Shown here one piece after another: positions 58,179 through 64,000 of a DNA stretch of 64,000 nt. Source of the stretch: Schauerella fraxinea (lineage in GTDB: Bacteria > Pseudomonadota > Gammaproteobacteria > Burkholderiales > Burkholderiaceae_B); the NCBI GenBank assembly GCA_030849965.1, contig JAVDKL010000001.1, forward strand, positions 434,001-498,000. Direction: 5' to 3'. Below the pieces are notes generated by a model. The model was given only the letters and a program-made list of their open reading frames with translations, did no database searches and had not been told where the DNA came from. Within the stretch, counting starts at the first letter, position 1. Each line of letters opens with the position of its first letter. The translations under genes and the position numbers were made by a program.

Positions 58179-59291
58179 TCAGGCGGAAATCAGATTTTTT
58201 GCCGATACACGATCGATAACGGCTTGCGTGATGTCTGTCGTGCCACTAGTGCCACCAAACTCGCGCGGTCGCACGGTCTCACTCGAAAAAGCATCCTGAA
58301 CGGCGGCGTCGATAATGCGTGCCCCGTCCGCCAAGGCTTCGTCGTCGTACTTGCCTGCCATCCAATCGAGCATCATCGATGCCGAGAGAATCATGGCCGT
58401 GGGGTTGGCGATGCCCTGCCCTGCGATGTCGGGCGCCGTGCCATGCGCCGGCTGGAATAGGCCATATTGATCGCCTATGTCGCCTGAAGGTGCCATGCCC
58501 ATGCCCCCCACCAGTGCCGCGACAAGGTCGGAAAGGATGTCGCCAAACATGTTCTCAGTGACCAGGACGTCGTAGCGCCAGGGTTTCAAGACCAGATTCA
58601 ACGCCATGGCGTCAACGTAGGCGCTGTCCGCACCGATCGTGGGATGGCGCTTCGATTGCTCCTCGAATATCTTGCGCCAGAACGCCATCGACTGGAATAC
58701 ATTGGCCTTGTCTACGCTGGTGACGTGGCCGGGTCGCCCTTGTGCACGGCGTCGCTCGGCCAGTTTGAACGCAAAATCGCAGATGCGCTCGGTGCCATGA
58801 CGCGTGATCTTCATCGTGTCCAGCGCGGCGCTGTCACCCTCCATCACGCCCCGGCCACGCGCATAAAACAGCCCTTCCGTGTTTTCCCGCACCAGTACCA
58901 GGTCGATCGTGGTCGCCTCTGGATGGCTCAAGGGACTGGGCAAGCCGGCGAAACTGCGAATCGGCCGAACGCCGGCGTAAAGGTCCAGCGCAAAGCGAAT
59001 GTCGAGCTGCGGGATGATCTCGGTACCGTCGGCACCCAATACATGGGGCAGGCCCATGGCGCCAAACAGAATGGCGTGCGCATCGCGGCAGGACTGCAAC
59101 GTGCTTTCGGGCAGTGCAACGCCGGTATCCAGATAGTGCTGCGCGCCGGCGGGGTGTGCGTTTGCTTCGAAGCGGCGCCCAATGCGTGGCGCGACCGCTT
59201 CCAGCACAGCCAGCGCCGATGCCATCACCTCGCGGCCAATTCCGTCGCCCGGCAACACTGCAATCGCGTATTTTTTATTTGATGCGGTCAT
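58179..59291 (-). CDS. Isopropylmalate / tartrate dehydrogenase family enzyme
   Basis: This 370-residue NAD-dependent decarboxylating dehydrogenase has AVLPGDGIGREVMASAL near residue 8, LVLVRENTEGLFYARG near 140, SVDKANVFQ near 191, and ENMFGDILSDLVAALVGGMGM near 250 (two parts). The family covers 3-isopropylmalate, tartrate, malate and homoisocitrate dehydrogenases. The absence of leuCD or leuA and the presence of Bug 5 and a GntR regulator favour a catabolic role, such as tartrate or malate. The start at MTASNKKYAIA is used. Confidence 0.85.
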   Translation of the reverse strand: MTASNKKYAIAVLPGDGIGREVMASALAVLEAVAPRIGRRFEANAHPAGAQHYLDTGVALPESTLQSCRDAHAILFGAMGLPHVLGADGTEIIPQLDIRFALDLYAGVRPIRSFAGLPSPLSHPEATTIDLVLVRENTEGLFYARGRGVMEGDSAALDTMKITRHGTERICDFAFKLAERRRAQGRPGHVTSVDKANVFQSMAFWRKIFEEQSKRHPTIGADSAYVDAMALNLVLKPWRYDVLVTENMFGDILSDLVAALVGGMGMAPSGDIGDQYGLFQPAHGTAPDIAGQGIANPTAMILSASMMLDWMAGKYDDEALADGARIIDAAVQDAFSSETVRPREFGGTSGTTDITQAVIDRVSAKNLISA

Positions 59292-59326
59292 AGAGATCAT
59301 CTCAAGATGTGGATGGAGTGACGCCC

Positions 59327-60046
59327 TCAAACTTGTTGAAGACGAAAGCGTTCGAAGATGGCCAGGAGTTCACGGCTGGCACGCTCACGATGGGCCCGGT
59401 TTTCGCGCACCGCGCCTTCGATATCACCCGCGCGTAAGCGCTCTACCAGTGCAAAATGCTCTTGCGTGGAGTTCACAGGCTTGGGCCGCAGCTTCAAGGT
59501 GAACATGCGCGCCCGATGCGCGCGATCCCAGTAGTTCAAAACCGTCTGATGCAGTTGCCGATTGTGCGAAAGCAGAACGAGTTGCTCATGAAAGCGCTCA
59601 TCCGCCCTCGCCCAGGCATCCAGATCATCGGCTTCGAGCGCCTCAGCCATATCCTGCGTTGCACGGTCCAACGGTAGGAGTTCCTCGGCCCCGGGACCTC
59701 GACGCGCAACGATCTCGACCGCCATGCATTCGAGTGCCGTCAACACCTCATAGATCTCGCGCATATCGGCCGGCGACACCGGCAGCACACGCATGCCACG
59801 TCTGGGGATCACTTCAACCAGCCCCTCGCGCTGCAGACAGATCAGGGCTTCGTGAATGGGGGTTCGACTCATGCCGAGCGCAAGTGCAAGCTCCTGTTCA
59901 AGGGCCTGGTAGCCCGGCGCGAACACGTTGTCCAGGATTCGCCGGCGCAGTTCGGCATAAGCCTGGTCGGCCATGGATGGTGTTTCCTGCGGAAGTGCCT
60001 GAGCATTCATTGTTCGGTCTGCCAATCCGGAAAGTCGATAGCGCAT
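59327..60046 (-). CDS. GntR-family regulator with FCD domain
   Basis: The protein has an N-terminal winged helix (residues 30-90, LALGMSRTPIHEALICLQREG) and a C-terminal FCD domain with metal-binding His and Asp (ADERFHEQL, ENRAHRERA). The start at 60046 gives 239 residues and fits a leaderless promoter: -35 TTGATT (60077-60082), 17 bases, -10 TATACG (60054-60059). An ATG at 60010 is an alternative without a ribosome-binding site. It heads the dehydrogenase operon. A 32-bp palindrome overlaps the promoter. Confidence 0.82.
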   Translation of the reverse strand: MRYRLSGLADRTMNAQALPQETPSMADQAYAELRRRILDNVFAPGYQALEQELALALGMSRTPIHEALICLQREGLVEVIPRRGMRVLPVSPADMREIYEVLTALECMAVEIVARRGPGAEELLPLDRATQDMAEALEADDLDAWARADERFHEQLVLLSHNRQLHQTVLNYWDRAHRARMFTLKLRPKPVNSTQEHFALVERLRAGDIEGAVRENRAHRERASRELLAIFERFRLQQV

Positions 60047-60047
60047 A

Positions 60048-60079
60048 GATTAACGTATACATTAATGCATACGTTAATC
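60048..60079 (-). promoter_or_regulatory. Near-perfect 32-bp palindrome, GntR operator
   Basis: Arms GATTAACGTAT (60048) and ATACGTTAATC (60069) are exact inverted repeats, and the centre ACATTAATGC is also palindromic except for one base pair. It spans from the -35 spacer to the start codon of the GntR gene and ends inside the last codons of the LysR gene. Autoregulation by the GntR protein is the simplest reading. Confidence 0.7.
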
Positions 60080-61030
60080 AAGTGGGTTGATGTTGTCAGT
60101 TAGTGTTAACCCGCCCTGCGGCGCGGTGCCTGCCCAATCCATGGTGCGGAACCACGCTCGCAGGTGATCGACGAAGAGCCGAACCTTGTAAGGCAGATAG
60201 CGCTTGCTTTGCACGACGGCGAAGATGTCGAGTCCCTCGCACCGGTAGTCGGCCAGAACCACGCGCAGGGCCCCGCACTCGATATCGCGATGAACCATGT
60301 AGCGGGGATGCATGGCGATACCGGCATCGTTTCGCGCCAGTTGCATGATGGCCTCGCCGAGATTGGAGTTGAACGTACCGCTCACTCGCACCACGTGCTT
60401 CTCACCTTGCGAATCGATAAATTGCCAAGCACCCGTCGGCGCCTTCAGGCTATGCAGCAGACAGTTGTGCTGCGCAAGATCGTCGGGGTGGGCCGGGTGC
60501 CCCTGCTTTTGGAGATAAGCCTGGGAAGCCACGAGAAGTTGAGGCACTACAGCAATCTTGTACGCAATCTGGTTGGTATCGCGCAGCTTCGGGGCGATGC
60601 GCAACGAGAGATCCATGTTCTCGGCGATCAGATCGCTACGTCCGTCATCCATGAGCAGCGATACCTGCATGTCGGGATAGCGATCGAGAAAGGCATGGAT
60701 CGCCGGCGCCAGATGGCGCGCGCCAAACGATGGCGGCGCACCCACGCGAATGCGGCCGCTCGGCTGCTGCACGGGACTGCGCACGAGATCCTTCAAATGA
60801 TTGATCGTCATCGCTAAGGCCTCGGCGTTCTCCAGCAGAATTTCCCCGCTTTCGGTGAGGTTCACGCGCTTGGTATTGCGAGTGAGCAGCTGCGTTTCAA
60901 ACTCCGCTTCCAGCCAGGCGATCTTCTTGGTGATGGCCGAGCGGCTGGTGCCCAAGCGCTCCGCCGCCTTGGAGAAACTCAGGCCTTTGGCCACCTCCAC
61001 AAATACCTCGATGCACTCCACCGTATTCAT
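60074..61030 (-). CDS. LysR-type transcriptional regulator 2
   Basis: This 318-residue LysR regulator has the helix-turn-helix AAERLGTSRSAITKKIAWLE near residue 22 and an effector domain of the CrgA-like group (SLRIAPKLRDT near 147, LARNDAGIAMHPRYMV near 232). It is divergent from the iron-containing reductase and TauD-like genes. Its 3 prime end overlaps the palindrome of the neighbouring gntR promoter by six bases. Confidence 0.88.
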   Translation of the reverse strand: MNTVECIEVFVEVAKGLSFSKAAERLGTSRSAITKKIAWLEAEFETQLLTRNTKRVNLTESGEILLENAEALAMTINHLKDLVRSPVQQPSGRIRVGAPPSFGARHLAPAIHAFLDRYPDMQVSLLMDDGRSDLIAENMDLSLRIAPKLRDTNQIAYKIAVVPQLLVASQAYLQKQGHPAHPDDLAQHNCLLHSLKAPTGAWQFIDSQGEKHVVRVSGTFNSNLGEAIMQLARNDAGIAMHPRYMVHRDIECGALRVVLADYRCEGLDIFAVVQSKRYLPYKVRLFVDHLRAWFRTMDWAGTAPQGGLTLTDNINPLD

Positions 61031-61142
61031 TTTCGTCAGCCTTGCGTTTCCAAAATGGAAAAAATGATTTCTCCGTTTTGAGGGTTAGCTGGAGTGAGAC
61101 AGCTCTATAGAATCGTCTCGTCTTCACCGTCTGGACCGCGCC
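61031..61142. promoter_or_regulatory. Divergent control region of the LysR 2 regulon
   Basis: TTTCC-AAAAT-GGAAA (61047-61061), a perfect 5-bp inverted repeat, lies 17 bases upstream of the LysR start. It is a reasonable LysR site. No firm -35/-10 pair was found for the plus-strand gene. Confidence 0.4.
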
Positions 61143-62333
61143 ATGGCTCGCCCCGATATCGACTACTACCTCTTCGGTACCCACGTGCGATTCGGCGATG
61201 GTTGCGCGATGGCGCTGGCGCAGGAGCTCAGAGAACTCGGCTGCCGGCGGCCCGTTATTCTGACGCAACCGCGCATGTCCGCGTCGGCCGATTATGCTCG
61301 CCTGCGCGAAAGCTGTACCGGACTCGCGATCCTCGAATCGCACGATATTCCACAACACGGCGATCTTGACGTGCTTGAAGCGCTAGCCGACCGAGCCCGT
61401 GCACACGAGGCCGACAGCATCGTAGCGATCGGTGGCGGCAGTGTGTCCGATTCTGCTAAAGCGCTCGCAATGCTGCTGGCCGAAGGTGGCAGACTCGCCG
61501 ATCACACCACTCGTTTCACGCCGCCTGCGAGCGTGACGATCCCGCTGCGCACGCGTCCCAAGCTGCCCATCGTGAGCCTTCCCACCACAGCATCGGGCGC
61601 AGAAGTCACGCCGGGCTTCGGCGTGCGCGAGGGCGACCACAAGCTGCTTTTCTGGAACCGGCATCTCGCCAGTACGGCGATTCTCATCGATCCGGTACTC
61701 AGTCGCGATGTGCCGATGGCGCTCATGCGCTACACCGCAATGAACGGCCTGGCACACTGTTTCGAGGGCATGTATTCGCGCAATAAGTCGGTGGTCGCCG
61801 CAGGCATTGCTTTGCAATCGCTGGCGCTGTTCGCTTCGGCGCTGTGCGAGCACAACACGGAGCGCAGCGATCAGGCGCACGGCGCTGCATCCGACTCGGA
61901 TCACGACCAACGCGCGACCATACTTCTGGCGGGCCACCTCTCGGGCGTGGTGCTCTCCATGGCGCGCACCTGCCTGCATCACGCCATTTGCCATGTCATC
62001 GGCGCGCGGCACAACGTGGGTCACGGCGCCGTCAATACCGTGATGCTGGCGCACTCGCTGCGCTTTAACGCCCCGGTGGTGCACGACGATCTCACCCCTG
62101 CCCTGCGCGTCTTGAACGACGCCGCCGGAACCCATCACCACTCACCTGCCGACTGGGTCGACGCCGTCAATCGCCATTGGGGGCTTCCCATGACGCTGTC
62201 GGCGTTGGGGCTGAGTGCGTCAGATCTGCCTGCCATCGCCGAACACACCATGGGCGAACGCGGCCTTGCGCTCAACCCACGCCCCGTGACGACGTCCGCC
62301 GACGTGCTCACCATCCTGCACCACGCCCTGTAA
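61143..62333 (+). CDS. Iron-containing alcohol dehydrogenase / maleylacetate reductase family
   Basis: This 396-residue enzyme of the group III (iron) dehydrogenase fold has the nucleotide loop VAIGGGSVSDSAKALA near residue 97 and PTTASGAEVTPGFG near 148. Metal ligands are in NGLAHCFEGMY near 203 and HVIGARHNVGHGAVN near 290. In this branch maleylacetate reductases of aromatic degradation are common, but alcohol dehydrogenases are also possible. It is divergent from LysR 2 and followed 16 bases later by the TauD-like gene. Confidence 0.82.
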   Translation: MARPDIDYYLFGTHVRFGDGCAMALAQELRELGCRRPVILTQPRMSASADYARLRESCTGLAILESHDIPQHGDLDVLEALADRARAHEADSIVAIGGGSVSDSAKALAMLLAEGGRLADHTTRFTPPASVTIPLRTRPKLPIVSLPTTASGAEVTPGFGVREGDHKLLFWNRHLASTAILIDPVLSRDVPMALMRYTAMNGLAHCFEGMYSRNKSVVAAGIALQSLALFASALCEHNTERSDQAHGAASDSDHDQRATILLAGHLSGVVLSMARTCLHHAICHVIGARHNVGHGAVNTVMLAHSLRFNAPVVHDDLTPALRVLNDAAGTHHHSPADWVDAVNRHWGLPMTLSALGLSASDLPAIAEHTMGERGLALNPRPVTTSADVLTILHHAL

Positions 62334-62349
62334 TTTCGTTGGAGACAAT

Positions 62350-63225
62350 ATGAGAGTCGAACCCAAAGCGAGCGCCATGGGCGCCACCATCCACGACATC
62401 GATCTGGCGCAACCGCTGACCGATGCGCAATATCGAGAGATCGAGCAGGCGCTGGGAAAGTATGGCGTGATCAGCTTTCCGAAGCAGCAACTGAACGCGA
62501 AACAATTACGCGATTTTTCCGAGACCTTTGGCAAGCTGGAAATCAACGTCGCCAACCTTTATCACGATCCTGAATTTCCGGAGGTGATGATCCTTTCCAA
62601 CATGCTTGAAGACGGCAAGCCGATCGGGTTGAGCGATGCCGGTCAGGACTGGCACACCGACATGTCTTACAGCAAGACGATCGCTTTCGCCAATGTGCTG
62701 CACGGCATCAAGATTCCCACACGCGATGGACAGCCCCTGGGCAACACCGAATTCTGCAACATGCATGCCGCGTACGAAGATCTGCCGGATTCGTTGAAGG
62801 AAGAACTCGACGGCATGACGATCACACACGACTTCAATATGTTCTGGGAAATGATGCGGCGGGAAAAAGGCAGCAGCCGCCCACCGTTGACCGAGGAACA
62901 GCGACGTCGCAAGCCGCCGGTATCGCATCCCGTGTTTCTTACCCACCCGATCACCGGCCGCAAGGTGCTCTATGCCAATCCCGGCTATTCCACACGCATC
63001 AACGAGCTGCCCGAAGCGCGCAGCAAGGAAGTGCTGGCATTTCTCTTCGCGCATCAAACGCAGGATAAATACCGCTATCGCCATCGCTGGACCGAAGGCG
63101 ATGTACTGATGTGGGAAAACATGGGCACGATCCACAACGCGATTCCGGATTACCGCCCGGACGAGCACCGTCTCATTCGCCGGTGCCAGGTGATGGCTGA
63201 CAGATATTTTCCCGACGCATTCTGA
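62350..63225 (+). CDS. TauD/TfdA-family alpha-ketoglutarate dioxygenase
   Basis: This 291-residue non-heme iron dioxygenase couples 2-oxoglutarate decarboxylation to hydroxylation of a substrate. The iron triad is His 102 and Asp 104 in DWHTDMSY plus His 262 in TIHNAIPDY, with the 2-oxoglutarate arginine in RLIRRCQ near 274. Relatives act on taurine, 2,4-D or similar acids. GGAGACA precedes the ATG. Pairing with a maleylacetate-reductase-like enzyme resembles herbicide-degradation (tfd) gene sets, but TfdA identity cannot be claimed. Confidence 0.86.
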   Translation: MRVEPKASAMGATIHDIDLAQPLTDAQYREIEQALGKYGVISFPKQQLNAKQLRDFSETFGKLEINVANLYHDPEFPEVMILSNMLEDGKPIGLSDAGQDWHTDMSYSKTIAFANVLHGIKIPTRDGQPLGNTEFCNMHAAYEDLPDSLKEELDGMTITHDFNMFWEMMRREKGSSRPPLTEEQRRRKPPVSHPVFLTHPITGRKVLYANPGYSTRINELPEARSKEVLAFLFAHQTQDKYRYRHRWTEGDVLMWENMGTIHNAIPDYRPDEHRLIRRCQVMADRYFPDAF

Positions 63226-63329
63226 TCGTTTTACAAGGCGGCCGCACCGTAATGCGCGGCGGGATAGATGGGGTTGCCCGCGCAACTGGATCGATCCATT
63301 CAAACCACAACAATATCGGAGACAACACC

Positions 63330-64000
63330 ATGACATCACGCAAGCTTCTCGCCTTTGCTGCGCTTTCCCTGGGGTGCCTGACCGCGGCCGTAACGCACGC
63401 CGCCGATTATCCCGAGCGCGCCATCCGCATGGTGGTCGGTTACTCGCCAGGCGGCCCGACGGATGTGATCGCGCGCATCGTCGCCAAACACATGAGCCAG
63501 AACCTGGGGCAATCGGTGATCGTGGAAAACAAGCCCGGCGCCAGCGCCCACATCGCGGCCAACGATGTGATGCACGCGGCGCCTGATGGCTATACCCTGC
63601 TCGTGACCTCGCTCACCCTGAACGTCAATCCGCTGCTGTATCCGGATCGTTATCAATACGACCCTATCAAGGCATTCGTTCCGATCACCAATTTGGCCAA
63701 TAATCCGCTGGTGATGGTCACGAGCTACGATTCACCTTACAAGAATGTGGCAAGTTTGATTGCCGATGCCAAGGCGCAGCCTGGCAAGCTTACGTTTGGC
63801 TCATCCGGTTTCGGCGGCTCCGCGCATCTCGCGGCAGAGATGTTCTCGACCGCTGCCGGCGTGAAGATGACGCATGTGCCCTACAAGGGCAACGGGCCCG
63901 CGCTGCAGGAAACGATTGCCGGCCGGATATCGTTCATGTTTTATCCCAGCGTGGGCATCGCAAATTACGTGGCCGACAAGCGCCTGCGCGTGCTGGCCGT
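63330..64000 (+). CDS. Bug-family (TctC-like) substrate-binding protein 6, cut by window end
   Basis: The first 223 residues are seen. They have a signal peptide (MTSRKLLAFAALSLGCL, cut after THAAD) and the motifs IRMVVGYSPGGPTD, IVENKPGASAHIAA, HAAPDGYTLLVT and HVPYKGNGPALQE. GGAGACA precedes the ATG. It belongs to the operon of the reductase and the dioxygenase, so the ligand is likely the dioxygenase substrate. The C terminus lies beyond the window. Confidence 0.85.
   Translation, partial: MTSRKLLAFAALSLGCLTAAVTHAADYPERAIRMVVGYSPGGPTDVIARIVAKHMSQNLGQSVIVENKPGASAHIAANDVMHAAPDGYTLLVTSLTLNVNPLLYPDRYQYDPIKAFVPITNLANNPLVMVTSYDSPYKNVASLIADAKAQPGKLTFGSSGFGGSAHLAAEMFSTAAGVKMTHVPYKGNGPALQETIAGRISFMFYPSVGIANYVADKRLRVLA

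Noticed and set aside
60048-60079. 32-bp palindrome as a second dif site
   Set aside because: The centre is not TGTATA-like and the arms do not match XerC or XerD sites; an operator fits better.

Overview
This is a GC-rich stretch of a betaproteobacterial chromosome, most likely Burkholderiales/Alcaligenaceae (Bordetella, Achromobacter, Pusillimonas-like). The evidence is the number of Bug-type tripartite-tricarboxylate-transporter binding proteins (six, all without membrane partners), the catabolic CoA and dioxygenase genes with LysR, IclR and GntR regulators, and the overall codon style. No taxon was confirmed by a search. No rRNA, tRNA, CRISPR array or insertion sequence was recognised. 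Assignments rest on reading motifs and families by eye.

Layout: 0.3-5.1 kb holds a periplasmic aldehyde oxidoreductase (paoABC) plus an alpha/beta hydrolase. 5.2-6.2 kb is a FieF-like metal exporter. 6.2-18.8 kb is a complete phosphonate C-P lyase locus: phnGHIJKLM on the minus strand, then phnF, a second phnM paralogue, a DUF1045 2H-phosphoesterase and phnN on the plus strand, then phnC-phnD-phnE on the minus strand. No phnP is present; the 2H phosphoesterase is a good candidate to replace it. 19-30.4 kb is mixed: a second cation exporter, membrane proteins, a cyclase/Bug/decarboxylase operon, an Ada protein that has lost three of four zinc cysteines, nudC and small exported proteins. 30.5-38.5 kb has an M20 amidohydrolase, LysR with RraA-like aldolase and Bug, a purine/uracil-type permease and an MFS carrier. 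38.6-45.4 kb is an IclR-flanked acid-CoA pathway (thioesterase, acyl-CoA ligase, MaoC-type hydratase, CoA-transferase, Bug). 45.4-52.4 kb is a YheO-type regulator facing an ornithine-cyclodeaminase-like enzyme, a threonine-synthase-like enzyme, an M20 amidohydrolase, Bug and an MlrC (M81) protein. 52.5-57.1 kb is mixed and contains a GNAT-Rnk fusion and a truncated GNAT. 57.1-64 kb has a GntR-controlled tartrate/isopropylmalate-type dehydrogenase with Bug, and a LysR-controlled maleylacetate-reductase-like enzyme with a TauD-family dioxygenase and a sixth Bug (cut by the window end).

The most notable observations are these. (1) A dif-like XerCD site lies at 55289-55316, with the FtsK-guide octamers I could find changing orientation around it, so this window probably spans the replication terminus. 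(2) Unrelated short tandem repeats begin exactly at the stop codon of several genes, with units of 8, about 13, 20 and 27 bp. (3) A divergent regulator/enzyme pair has the same TATATT-N6-ATG geometry on both strands, implying two leaderless mRNAs with matching operators. (4) There is a near-perfect 32-bp palindrome in a GntR promoter. (5) The phn locus has two PhnM paralogues, a likely PhnP substitute and two matching PhnF operator candidates.
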